Shown in pieces: positions 1 to 7,145 of a DNA stretch of 34,486 bases. The notes under the pieces were generated by a model. The model was not told where the DNA came from and ran no database searches. It was given only the letters and a program-made list of their open reading frames with translations. Positions within the stretch are counted from its first letter, which is position 1. Every line of letters begins with the position of its first letter. This stretch comes from Clostridiales bacterium (GTDB taxonomy: Bacteria; Bacillota; Clostridia; Clostridiales; Clostridiaceae). The stretch spans positions 1 to 34,486 of the forward strand of contig JAAYQS010000044.1 of NCBI GenBank assembly GCA_012519155.1, read 5' to 3'. A program made the position numbers and the translations under genes.

Positions 1-1
1 G

Positions 2-154
2 AAGGAAGATGTAAAAAATACATTAATAAGGTATTTTGACGAATTTACAAAAAGGAGATATGGAAATATATCAGGATTTGTTTATTATATGAGTATTAAG
101 GAAGATTTTTTTAGTAAACACTTGTTGTCTATTTATAGATATGAAAAAAAATAA
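2..154 (+). CDS. C-terminal end of an unidentified protein (partial)
   Basis: An open frame enters from the left edge and runs 50 codons to a TAA stop at 152-154. The translated tail is rich in Lys, Phe and Tyr and ends in YRYEKK. No family is recognisable from so short a fragment. It is followed by about 115 nt holding a promoter for the next gene, so the two are probably separate transcription units. The frame is inferred only from being open to the window edge. Confidence 0.45.
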   Translation, partial: KEDVKNTLIRYFDEFTKRRYGNISGFVYYMSIKEDFFSKHLLSIYRYEKK

Positions 155-207
155 AGAATATACAATTTTATTATAATGCCCTAGATACTAATGGTAAAAT
201 GAAAATG

Positions 208-236
208 TTGATAATATACCAAAAATGGTGTATATT
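208..236 (+). promoter_or_regulatory. SigA-type promoter for the zinc-ribbon membrane protein
   Basis: TTGATA at 208-213 and TATATT at 231-236 are separated by 17 nt. An imperfect inverted repeat, ATATACC ... GGTGTATAT, covers the spacer and the -10 box, so a repressor could bind here; that is inference. The next gene starts 34 nt downstream. Confidence 0.55.
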
Positions 237-270
237 ACTAAAGTATAAATAATATAATAGGGGGCTTATA

Positions 271-2082
271 ATGAAGTGTATAAAATGTAATAATGAGATT
301 AATACTTCACAAAGATTTTGCAAGTTTTGTGGTACACCAATATCAGAAAGTTTGAAAGCCAATAATAACAATCAAAATCAAAACAATAATAAAGTAGAAA
401 ATGATAAATCAAATAATGGGTTTGCTAATATGCCAGATACAGGTGTGATAAATACAAATATTAACACAAAATCGCAAAATCAAAGTTTTGATTTAAATAA
501 CAAAAATTCAACCGGAAATAATTTGAATTTGAACAAGGGGAATAACTTAGATAATACTATTGCATATAATAATGAAAATACTATTGCATATAGTAATTTA
601 GATGTAGGTGCAAATGTAAATGTAAATGGTAGTACCAATGTTAGTGGTATGCCAAATATGAATAGCAATTTTAATATGCAAAATACAAATAATATTCCAA
701 ATCCAAACAACAATCAAAACATGAACAATTATTCAAATATGAATAATAATTTTAATAATCCATATATAAATCAAGGACAAGTAAATGGAAATGTTTATAG
801 TGGCTTTAATAATAAAAATAATACTGCTAAAAACAAAAGACTTGGAATAATTATTGGTTCTTGTATAGGCGCAGCAATATTATTAATTATTGTAGGTGGA
901 ATATTATACAATGCTTTATCTGGAAAAGCTTTATCTGAAGATAAAATAAGAGAATCATTAGTAGGTGAAGAGGTATATTTATTAGGTAATGATGTTGAAA
1001 TTTCTGATAATAATATGAAGAAAGTGGAGGTTTTGGACAGAAAGACCAAAAAGAAGAGTAGTGATCAAGTAAAGGTGGAAATAACACTTGAAAATGGTGA
1101 TACAACATTTGTTTTTGATGCAACTGCTCAGTATTATTATTTTAAAGATGAAGGATGGAAATTATCAGGAGCAATACAAGATAATGTAAAAGATATAAAA
1201 ACAGATAAGGATTTTAATAAGTTAATAAAAGAAAATATACAAGAAGATGAAACAATTTATTCTGATACTACTAGATTAAATACATCATCATTGACAGAAG
1301 TAACTGGTGCACAACTTCAAGTTAACGAAAATTCATATTCATATAAGGTTAATGCAACTGCAGAATTTTCAAATGGTGTGTATGCAGCTTCTGGAGATAT
1401 AGAAGCAAGTATTGATTATGAATGGGATAATGACACTTGGGAAATCGTATATTCTAAATTATCTTTAAATGGCAATACAACAAAGAATGATAGTGTAGAT
1501 GAAGAACAATTAAAGAAGTCATTAGAAAGTTATTTATCATCTAGATATGTTTCATATGAGAAGAAATATGTAATTGGTACTAGAGAAGTATCTGCCAATA
1601 CATCAGTTACAGGAGATTTTGTTACTAGTCTTAATATAAACAAATATGTTATGAATGATTCTAGCAATTTAATTGTTGCAGAGGTAACAGGTACAATATC
1701 AGAAGGAATTATAAAAAACGTTGAATTCCAAGGTAATGTTTCTGTTCCACTTAATATAACAAAAGATGCCGATTCTGATGCTAAATTAAATATAGTTTCA
1801 GGAACTGTAGAAGGACCATCAGAAGAAGATGTACAATCACTTTTAATAGATAAAAGGTTTGATGGAAACAAAATAGATATAACTACAGCTTCATCTTTTA
1901 AGGAAACAAAAAGAAATGAAGATGGAGTAATGAATAAAATATTACATGGAACTTTAACAGTTAATGGGCAACCAGTAGAAGTTCAAGTAGAAATGACATT
2001 AACTTCAGATTATAATGGAAATATACAATGGAAAGTATATGACATTGATAAAAAAGGATCATATTCTTATATAGAATTTTAA
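271..2082 (+). CDS. Zinc-ribbon, Asn-rich, single-TM surface protein (TcaA-like architecture)
   Basis: A 603-residue protein of unknown function. The N-terminus holds a CxxC...CxxC zinc ribbon (Cys3, Cys6, Cys17, Cys20). Residues about 30-185 are a very Asn-rich low-complexity linker, including two near-copies of a TIAY-containing segment. One membrane helix lies at about 191-214. The remaining 390 residues are a Ser/Thr/Asp/Lys-rich, beta-prone extracellular region in which similar segments recur (a run of VKVEITLENG type, a Trp-containing turn, then a SLNGN or SGAI type strand). The order zinc ribbon, linker, TM, extracellular repeats resembles TcaA/YvbJ-type envelope proteins of Firmicutes. 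The topology suggests a cytosolic zinc ribbon and an outer sensor or anchor domain. The start is supported by a GGGGG Shine-Dalgarno at 260-264. The gene is monocistronic: a promoter lies upstream and a terminator at 2206-2247. Confidence 0.8.
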   Translation: MKCIKCNNEINTSQRFCKFCGTPISESLKANNNNQNQNNNKVENDKSNNGFANMPDTGVINTNINTKSQNQSFDLNNKNSTGNNLNLNKGNNLDNTIAYNNENTIAYSNLDVGANVNVNGSTNVSGMPNMNSNFNMQNTNNIPNPNNNQNMNNYSNMNNNFNNPYINQGQVNGNVYSGFNNKNNTAKNKRLGIIIGSCIGAAILLIIVGGILYNALSGKALSEDKIRESLVGEEVYLLGNDVEISDNNMKKVEVLDRKTKKKSSDQVKVEITLENGDTTFVFDATAQYYYFKDEGWKLSGAIQDNVKDIKTDKDFNKLIKENIQEDETIYSDTTRLNTSSLTEVTGAQLQVNENSYSYKVNATAEFSNGVYAASGDIEASIDYEWDNDTWEIVYSKLSLNGNTTKNDSVDEEQLKKSLESYLSSRYVSYEKKYVIGTREVSANTSVTGDFVTSLNINKYVMNDSSNLIVAEVTGTISEGIIKNVEFQGNVSVPLNITKDADSDAKLNIVSGTVEGPSEEDVQSLLIDKRFDGNKIDITTASSFKETKRNEDGVMNKILHGTLTVNGQPVEVQVEMTLTSDYNGNIQWKVYDIDKKGSYSYIEF

Positions 2083-2119
2083 GTGTGCTTAAAAAAATTA
2101 ACTTTTATGTGAAAAATAC

Positions 2120-2148
2120 TTGAAAAAAAGTGGTTTATACTATATTAT
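2120..2148 (+). promoter_or_regulatory. SigA-type promoter upstream of a short terminated leader
   Basis: TTGAAA at 2120-2125, 17-nt spacer, TATTAT at 2143-2148. Initiation near 2155 would give a transcript that meets the hairpin and T-run at 2206-2247 before the Lrp gene. A 12-nt direct repeat (TTAATATAAGAA at 2150-2161 and 2186-2197) flanks the predicted start. Confidence 0.5.
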
Positions 2149-2205
2149 ATTAATATAAGAAGAAAGTTTTTTTACAAATGTTAAGTTAATATAAGAAACG
2201 CAATG

Positions 2206-2247
2206 AGGCGTATCACAAATTAAGTTTTGTTGATGCGCCTTTTTTTA
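2206..2247 (+). terminator. Intrinsic terminator or attenuator before the Lrp gene
   Basis: AGGCGTATCACAAA pairs with TTTGTTGATGCGCCT, with one wobble pair and one bulge, and is followed by seven T. It could end the upstream zinc-ribbon gene. It also lies downstream of the promoter at 2120-2148 and upstream of lrp, so it could act as an attenuator or make a small RNA of about 90 nt. Confidence 0.75.
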
Positions 2248-2298
2248 TTATAAATTTAAAATCTTAAATTAACTTATTACATTAAGGAGGAAAATATT

Positions 2299-2751
2299 AT
2301 GGATAAGATTGATTTGAAATTAATAAAATTATTACAAGAAAATGCTAGATACCCATTAAAGCATTTAGCTGAGCAAGTATATTTATCAACTCCAGCTGTA
2401 TCATCTAGAATAGAAAAATTAGAACAAGCTGGTGTTATTCAAGGATATAGTGTAAAAGTAAATAAATTAAAGCTTGGATTTAATATTACTGCATTTATTA
2501 ATTTAGAAGTAGATCCTAAAGAAAAGAGTGTTTTTTATCCATTTATAAATAATTGTCCTAATGTTTTAGAATGTAATTGTGTAACAGGTAAATATTCAAT
2601 GTTATTAAAGGTTACATTCCATACAACTATGGAACTTGATTCATTTATAGGTAAGCTTCAAAAGTTTGGAAATACTGAAACACAAATAGTTTTTTCAACA
2701 GCTGTTGAAAATAGAGGAATAGAGCCAATGGCAGATGATATAACTGCATAA
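2299..2751 (+). CDS. Lrp/AsnC family transcriptional regulator
   Basis: A 150-residue protein, the normal length for the feast/famine regulators. The N-terminal winged helix-turn-helix (about residues 1-60) begins MDKIDLKLIKLLQENARYP and contains the recognition-helix pattern STPAVSSRIEKLEQAGVI. The C-terminal RAM/AsnC ligand-binding domain (about 65-145) is an alpha-beta sandwich. Family members bind DNA as dimers or octamers and respond to amino acids; the effector and targets cannot be told here. An AAGGAGG Shine-Dalgarno sits 8 nt before the ATG. The gene stands alone between two terminators. No adjacent amino-acid gene gives away its regulon. The promoter is uncertain because a terminator-like hairpin lies in the leader. 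Confidence 0.9.
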   Translation: MDKIDLKLIKLLQENARYPLKHLAEQVYLSTPAVSSRIEKLEQAGVIQGYSVKVNKLKLGFNITAFINLEVDPKEKSVFYPFINNCPNVLECNCVTGKYSMLLKVTFHTTMELDSFIGKLQKFGNTETQIVFSTAVENRGIEPMADDITA

Positions 2752-2791
2752 TTAGGTTATAATTTTATTTTAAATTAGTATTTTATAGAAA

Positions 2792-2829
2792 GTGAAGTTT
2801 TATGTTTTACATAAAATTTCATTTTTTTT
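2792..2829 (+). terminator. Intrinsic terminator after the Lrp gene
   Basis: Thirteen-base stem with two wobble pairs: 2792-2804 pairs with 2810-2822 around a TTTTA loop, followed by a run of eight T. Confidence 0.8.
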
Positions 2830-2941
2830 ATATGAAATAAATTAATACTAATGTATAATAGGTATATATTCTAATTCAATTATGTTGATATATATGAATA
2901 TATTTACAATCGAGCAAATACTTAAAGGAAGGGGGAATTTA

Positions 2942-2964
2942 CTGGAAAGATTTTAAACTTTCAG
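2942..2964 (+). promoter_or_regulatory. Hairpin between a distant Shine-Dalgarno and the start of the M48 protease gene
   Basis: The only strong Shine-Dalgarno (GGAAGGGGG, 2928-2936) lies 37 nt before the ATG at 2974. Between them CTGGAAAG and CTTTCAG can pair, with one bulged G, around an A/T loop. Folding would bring the Shine-Dalgarno to roughly 14 nt from the ATG. A TAA at 2965-2967 excludes any longer in-frame start. The functional reading is inference. Confidence 0.35.
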
Positions 2965-2973
2965 TAATATATT

Positions 2974-4122
2974 ATGGATAATAATAATGGTATTAATAGT
3001 GGAGATGCAAATAATAATTTTAATGGATTTAATAATGATGGTAACAATATAGGTAATTCTAATAATGAATGTTATAATGCAAATAACAATTTTGGTATTG
3101 CAAACAATCAAAATGTAAATCCTAATAACATGAGATATAATAATGAAGGATATAATAACTTTACTAAAGAACAATTCTATAATCAGGGAAATTTTAATGG
3201 TAATGGTGGGAATAATAATGGGAATTTTATTTTATCAAAATATGATATAAAAAGACTTAGACATAGTGCAGAAATGCCTTTGTATAGGGCTTTACAAGTA
3301 ATAAATGTTTTATTTATAGTTGCAGTTATAGTAGTATTTTGTTTGTCATTTACAGATAATGTTAAAAAAATACAAAAGACATATACAGAAACAGTAGAAA
3401 GTTATAACAATGATGAACAAATTGATACTGATAAAGTACAAGAAGAAATACCTACAAATGTGCAACTGCTAGTAACAATAATATTTATAGTGCCTTATTT
3501 ACTATTTGCTTTAGCATATGCATATGCACAGGTTAGAGCAAGATCAGTAAAGATCACACCAAATCAATTTCCTGAAATATATAACCTTATTAATGAATAT
3601 GCATACAGATTTAATATGCCTGTTCCAGAGGCATATATAGTTCAAGAAAATGGAATATTAAATGCTTTTTCATCTTTTGTTGTTAGAAAAAAATATATTC
3701 AGATAAATGCAGATCTTTTTGAAGTTGCATATAGAGAATATGGAGATATTGGTTCTATTGGATTTGTTATTGCTCATGAAATGGCTCATATTAAGCTTGG
3801 TCATGCATCTCTTCCATATCAATTATGGATTCTTTGGGGTGGAATAGTTCCATTTCTTGGTCAGGCTGCTTCAAGAACAAGAGAATTTAGTTGCGATAGA
3901 CTTGCACAAGTAGTATCGGGAAATAATGGAATAGAAGCCATGATGGCATTAACTGTAGGTAAGCATTTATATAAAAATGTTAATGTACAAGATTATATAA
4001 ATGAATCTGTTAAAGTAGATGGATTCTTTGTTGGAATTTATAATTTACTTTCTACACATCCAATATTACCAAAAAGAATTAAGGCTTTAGTTATTAAAGA
4101 TAGGTCAGGAGATTTATTTTAA
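2974..4122 (+). CDS. M48-family membrane metalloprotease with Asn-rich N-terminus
   Basis: A 382-residue protein. Residues 1 to about 85 are Asn/Gly-rich low complexity, unusual for this family. Two membrane helices follow (about 106-126 and 165-187), then the protease domain. The zinc-binding HExxH motif is HEMAH at residues 268-272, and the likely third ligand is Glu304 in a REFSCDR segment, which corresponds to the family's E-x-x-x-D pattern. Such proteases (HtpX/Ste24 relatives) cleave membrane or misfolded proteins at the cytoplasmic face; the substrate here is unknown. The gene is followed at short spacing (28 nt, then 21 nt) by an SseB-domain gene and a guanylate-kinase-like gene, so the three are likely one operon ending at 5291-5326. 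The start is fixed by an in-frame stop just upstream, but the Shine-Dalgarno is unusually distant. Confidence 0.85.
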   Translation: MDNNNGINSGDANNNFNGFNNDGNNIGNSNNECYNANNNFGIANNQNVNPNNMRYNNEGYNNFTKEQFYNQGNFNGNGGNNNGNFILSKYDIKRLRHSAEMPLYRALQVINVLFIVAVIVVFCLSFTDNVKKIQKTYTETVESYNNDEQIDTDKVQEEIPTNVQLLVTIIFIVPYLLFALAYAYAQVRARSVKITPNQFPEIYNLINEYAYRFNMPVPEAYIVQENGILNAFSSFVVRKKYIQINADLFEVAYREYGDIGSIGFVIAHEMAHIKLGHASLPYQLWILWGGIVPFLGQAASRTREFSCDRLAQVVSGNNGIEAMMALTVGKHLYKNVNVQDYINESVKVDGFFVGIYNLLSTHPILPKRIKALVIKDRSGDLF

Positions 4123-4150
4123 AAATAGAAAGTACTAGTGAGGTAATTTT

Positions 4151-4630
4151 ATGAAGAAACAAAATTTTAATTTTATATCAAAAAATGGGGCTAACAAAGA
4201 ATTAGATTTAAGCAAACTTGCAAATAATGAAAAATTAACTAAGGCAATAAAAAAATTTTTTGAAAAGCCTGCAAGAGAAACAGAAAAAGTATTTATTAAG
4301 GAGATATTAAATGCTAATTATCTTATACCTGTTAAGTTTGAAGGACATGTAAAAGATGGAATTATGCAAGAAGGAAGTCAAATTTCCTTTGTTTATATAA
4401 AAGATATAAATGGCAAAAAATTTAGCCCTATATTTACAAGTTATGAGGAATTAAAAAAATGGAATAAGGATCATGAACAAATGGTTGTAATGCCATATGA
4501 ACAAGCAATTGCAACACTTTTAGATGCAGGATTTGAGTTAGAAGGAATTTCTATCAATCCATTTAGTGAAAATATTATATTAAACAATGAAAAAATAAAT
4601 TATATTAAAAATTACGATTTTAATAAATAG
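4151..4630 (+). CDS. SseB N-terminal-domain protein
   Basis: A 159-residue soluble protein matching the SseB-like N-terminal fold: an N-terminal helix, a central strand in a LIPVKFEGH segment, then the family pattern of a file or screen-like segment (FSPIFTSYEELKKW) and a C-terminal ILDAGFELEGISINPF-type segment. The biochemical function of this domain is not established in Firmicutes. It lies in the middle of the M48 protease - SseB - guanylate-kinase-like cluster, suggesting co-expression. It has no signal peptide or membrane helix. The Shine-Dalgarno GAGG lies 7 nt before the ATG. Confidence 0.75.
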   Translation: MKKQNFNFISKNGANKELDLSKLANNEKLTKAIKKFFEKPARETEKVFIKEILNANYLIPVKFEGHVKDGIMQEGSQISFVYIKDINGKKFSPIFTSYEELKKWNKDHEQMVVMPYEQAIATLLDAGFELEGISINPFSENIILNNEKINYIKNYDFNK

Positions 4631-4651
4631 GTAAAAAAGTGGGGATGAAAC

Positions 4652-5254
4652 ATGGAGAATAAAGGAATGTTAATAGTAATTTCAGGACCAACAGGAGCTG
4701 GAAAGGATGAAATAATAAAAGAATTAATTAATAGAAATAAAGAATTATATTTATCAGTATCATTAACTACAAGACCTAAAAAGTCTGGTGATATTGAAGG
4801 GGTAAGTTATAATTTTGTAACAAGACAAGAATTCTTTAAAAAAGTTGAACAAGGTCTTTTCTTAGAATGGGCAGAAGTTCATGAAAATTATTATGGAACT
4901 TTAAAACATGTGGTTAAAAGAAAACTAGATGAAGGTGTAAATGTTGTATTATCAGTAGATATAAAAGGAGCTTTAAAAGTAAAGGAAGAGTATGATGATG
5001 CAATATTTATATTTGTACTCCCATCATCATTAGAAAGATTAAAAGAAAGAATTAAGGCAGATAATAAAATAGAAACACCAGAAGCTTTAGCAAGAAAGTT
5101 TAATTCTGCATATAAAGAAATAACTGCTATATCTAAATACAATTATGGAGTTGTTGCTAATAATATTGATGAAGCTGTTTCAAAGATAGAACATATTATT
5201 GCAGCTGAAAGTTGCAGAGTTAGTAGGGTTAAAAGCTATATAAAGTTAGATTAA
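4652..5254 (+). CDS. Guanylate kinase-like protein, divergent
   Basis: A 200-residue protein with the full-length guanylate kinase fold. The P-loop GPTGAGKD is at residues 12-19, followed by a GMP-binding region with TTRP, then EWAEVHENYYGT and a C-terminal VVANNIDEAVSKI segment. True guanylate kinases convert GMP and ATP to GDP and ADP. Several usual residues differ: the P-loop ends KD instead of KG/KS, the second GMP-site arginine of the TRPxR pattern is Lys, the VHGNYYGT glycine is Glu, and the Arg-Gly-Arg lid motif is replaced by KADNK. It also lacks the usual yicC/DUF370/rpoZ neighbours. It may therefore be a second, specialised paralogue rather than the essential enzyme. It is the last gene of a three-gene cluster. 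Confidence 0.75.
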   Translation: MENKGMLIVISGPTGAGKDEIIKELINRNKELYLSVSLTTRPKKSGDIEGVSYNFVTRQEFFKKVEQGLFLEWAEVHENYYGTLKHVVKRKLDEGVNVVLSVDIKGALKVKEEYDDAIFIFVLPSSLERLKERIKADNKIETPEALARKFNSAYKEITAISKYNYGVVANNIDEAVSKIEHIIAAESCRVSRVKSYIKLD

Positions 5255-5290
5255 TATTAAGTAACTTATGCTTTTATCAAATTTATAAGA

Positions 5291-5326
5291 AATCGTCGTA
5301 CTATAAAAATAGTACGACGATTTTTT
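5291..5326 (+). terminator. Strong intrinsic terminator between convergent units
   Basis: Perfect 14-bp stem (5291-5304 with 5309-5322), AAAA loop and a run of T. It ends the guanylate-kinase-like operon and lies just beyond the stop of the convergent PII gene. The reverse strand has only a short T-rich tail (TTTCTT), so it may also act weakly there. Confidence 0.9.
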
Positions 5327-5348
5327 GATTATAATTTATTTTTATATA

Positions 5349-5687
5349 TTAAAGGGCTTTATCTCCTCTTTCTTTTGTACGAATTCTTATACAATCACAT
5401 ACATCAAATAGAAAGATTTTTCCATCTCCAACTTCACCAGTTTGAGTAGTATTTATTATTAAGTCTATGATTTTATCTACTTTTGAATCTTCTAAAACTA
5501 TTTCTATTTTAATTTTTGGAAGTACATTAATTAAAACTTCACTGCTTCTATAGTATTCGGTCCATCCGCCTTGTCTACCACAACCCATTACTTGGGAAAT
5601 TGTTATACCATGAACGTCAGCTTTATTAAGAGCATCTTTAAGCTCTTCAAGTTTTAATGGTCTTATAATTGCTTCTATCTTTTTCAT
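5349..5687 (-). CDS. PII nitrogen regulatory protein lacking Tyr51
   Basis: A 112-residue protein that aligns without gaps to GlnB/GlnK. It starts MKKIEAIIRP and keeps Gln39 (ATP/Mg site), the GDGK box at 87-90, and Arg101 and Arg103. PII proteins sense ATP/ADP and 2-oxoglutarate and, when encoded next to Amt, plug the ammonium channel with the T-loop. In the T-loop the uridylylation residue Tyr51 is Val (SSEVLINVLPK), and residue 85, often Lys, is Glu, so control by uridylylation is not expected. The gene lies 12 nt downstream of the ammonium transporter gene, which supports a GlnK-type role and co-transcription. The Shine-Dalgarno (AGGAGG) lies in the intergenic gap. Confidence 0.92.
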   Translation of the reverse strand: MKKIEAIIRPLKLEELKDALNKADVHGITISQVMGCGRQGGWTEYYRSSEVLINVLPKIKIEIVLEDSKVDKIIDLIINTTQTGEVGDGKIFLFDVCDCIRIRTKERGDKAL

Positions 5688-5699
5688 ATTTAATCCTCC

Positions 5700-6950
5700 T
5701 TAATCAAGGCCCATAAATGATGGGTATGCTGATTCATTATGTTCAGAAATATCTAATCCATTAGCTTCAGCTGCATCTGAAACTCTTATATCCATAAATA
5801 GTTTAATAACTTTAATTATTATAAATGTCATTATAGCTGCTATAGCAATTGTTACAACAATACTTAATATTTGAACTAAGAATAGTTTAATGTCACCATA
5901 AATAAGTCCATTACACATTATATCACCATTTACTGATTGGCTAGCAAATATACCAGTCATAATACCACCATATATACCACCAATACCATGACAACCAAAA
6001 GCATCTAAAGCATCATCATATCCAAATTTCTTTTTAACAGTACCCATAAAGAAATAGCATATTGGGCTTACAAATGCACCAATTATAAGTGCTGACCATA
6101 TAGGTACAAATCCAGCCCCAGGAGTAATAGCAACTAAACCTACTACAGCACCAGTTGCAGCGCCAAGAAGTGTTGGCTTACCATGTTTTATCCATTCAAT
6201 AGCCATCCAAGAAAGTAGAGCAGCTGCAGCAGAAGTATTAGTAGTTAAAAAAGCATGTACTGCAAGGGAATTAGCACCTAAAGCACTTCCTGCATTAAAT
6301 CCAAACCATCCAAACCATAATAATGCAGCACCTAAAAATACAAATGGAATATTATGTGGTTTGTATGATACCATACCATAGCATCTACGTTTTCCAAGTA
6401 ATATACAAGCTACAAGACCTGAAACACCGGAACTAATATGAACAACATTACCACCAGCAAAATCTATTGCACCAAGAGTTTTTAAGAGACCTCCATCTCC
6501 CCAAACCATGTGAGCAAGAGGATAATAAACAAGTAGTGACCAAACAGCAATAAAAATGAATAATGATTTAAATTTCATTCTTCCTATTAAAGAACCTGTA
6601 ATTAATGCACAAGTTATTAATGCAAACATCATTTGGAATGTTGCAAAAAGAGTTTCTGGAATAGTTGAAGCATAGGTATCATTAGGAGCATTAGAAACAC
6701 CGTTAAAGAATAAGTGACTTAAATTTCCTATTATTCCACCGTGATCACTTCCAAATGAAAGAGAATAACCTATTATTATCCATAATACAGAAGCAAGTCC
6801 ACATATGAAGAATGAAGAAAGTATTGTATTTAATACATTTTTCCTTCTAACCATTCCTCCATAAAAGAATGCTAATGCAGGAGTCATTATAAATACTAAT
6901 GCGGCGCATATCATTATAAAACCGCAATCGCCAAAATTAATGTTTTCCAT
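5700..6950 (-). CDS. amt: Ammonium transporter (Amt/MEP/Rh family)
   Basis: A 416-residue multi-pass membrane protein with the typical eleven hydrophobic helices. The two conserved pore histidines are visible in the NVVHISSGV segment and in FGCHGIGGIYGG, and the family signature DFAGGNVVH is present. It imports ammonium or ammonia across the cytoplasmic membrane when nitrogen is scarce. The cytosolic C-terminal tail that contacts PII is present. An AGGAAGG Shine-Dalgarno lies 7 nt before the ATG. The gene leads an amt-PII operon. Expression is probably gated by the upstream leader (6951 to about 7209), with two terminators each overlapped by a hexaloop hairpin. Confidence 0.96.
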   Translation of the reverse strand: MENINFGDCGFIMICAALVFIMTPALAFFYGGMVRRKNVLNTILSSFFICGLASVLWIIIGYSLSFGSDHGGIIGNLSHLFFNGVSNAPNDTYASTIPETLFATFQMMFALITCALITGSLIGRMKFKSLFIFIAVWSLLVYYPLAHMVWGDGGLLKTLGAIDFAGGNVVHISSGVSGLVACILLGKRRCYGMVSYKPHNIPFVFLGAALLWFGWFGFNAGSALGANSLAVHAFLTTNTSAAAALLSWMAIEWIKHGKPTLLGAATGAVVGLVAITPGAGFVPIWSALIIGAFVSPICYFFMGTVKKKFGYDDALDAFGCHGIGGIYGGIMTGIFASQSVNGDIMCNGLIYGDIKLFLVQILSIVVTIAIAAIMTFIIIKVIKLFMDIRVSDAAEANGLDISEHNESAYPSFMGLD

Positions 6951-6985
6951 AAAAAATCCTTCCTTTCGTAAATAAAATTAATAGT

Positions 6986-7029
6986 AAAAAAAGATAGCAT
7001 AAAAAATAATTTAATATTTCTTAGCTATC
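6986..7029 (-). terminator. Leader terminator 2 upstream of amt
   Basis: On the minus strand GATAGC plus TAAGAAATA pairs with TATTTTTTA, a bulged T, and GCTATC, giving a 15-bp stem with one wobble and a TTAAAT loop, followed by seven T. It lies about 35 nt before the amt start codon and would end transcription unless its 5' arm is sequestered by the hexaloop hairpin at 7025-7040. Confidence 0.8.
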
Positions 7030-7040
7030 TTCATTGATAG
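7025..7040 (-). promoter_or_regulatory. Hexaloop hairpin P2, probable ANTAR antiterminator element
   Basis: On the minus strand CTATC-AATGAA-GATAG forms a 5-bp stem with a six-base loop that has A at position 1 and G at position 4. These are the conserved loop positions of ANTAR (AmiR/NasR/EutV) RNA targets. The 3' arm GATAG is also the first five bases of the 5' arm of the terminator at 6986-7029, so the two structures exclude each other. Confidence 0.65.
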
Positions 7041-7064
7041 AAAAACATATATTCTTTTTAATGA

Positions 7065-7113
7065 ATAAAATAAAAAAGACAGTAAATAGAATAATAAATC
7101 CTATATTACTGTC
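7065..7113 (-). terminator. Leader terminator 1 upstream of amt
   Basis: On the minus strand GACAGTAA-T-ATAG pairs with CTATTTACTGTC (12 bp, one bulged T) around an 11-base A/T loop, followed by TTTTTTATTTTATT. Its 5' arm overlaps the hexaloop hairpin at 7110-7123. Confidence 0.75.
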
Positions 7114-7123
7114 ATCATTGACA
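7110..7123 (-). promoter_or_regulatory. Hexaloop hairpin P1, probable ANTAR antiterminator element
   Basis: On the minus strand TGTC-AATGAT-GACA forms a 4-bp stem with a six-base loop, again with A1 and G4. The 3' arm GACA is the start of the 5' arm of terminator 1. The first five loop bases are identical to those in P2. Confidence 0.6.
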
Positions 7124-7145
7124 TATAACTTTATTCATTTATTAA

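Noticed and set aside
360-780. Asn-codon-rich stretch as a DNA tandem repeat or CRISPR-like array
   Set aside because: No regular repeat unit or spacer is present; it is low-complexity coding sequence.
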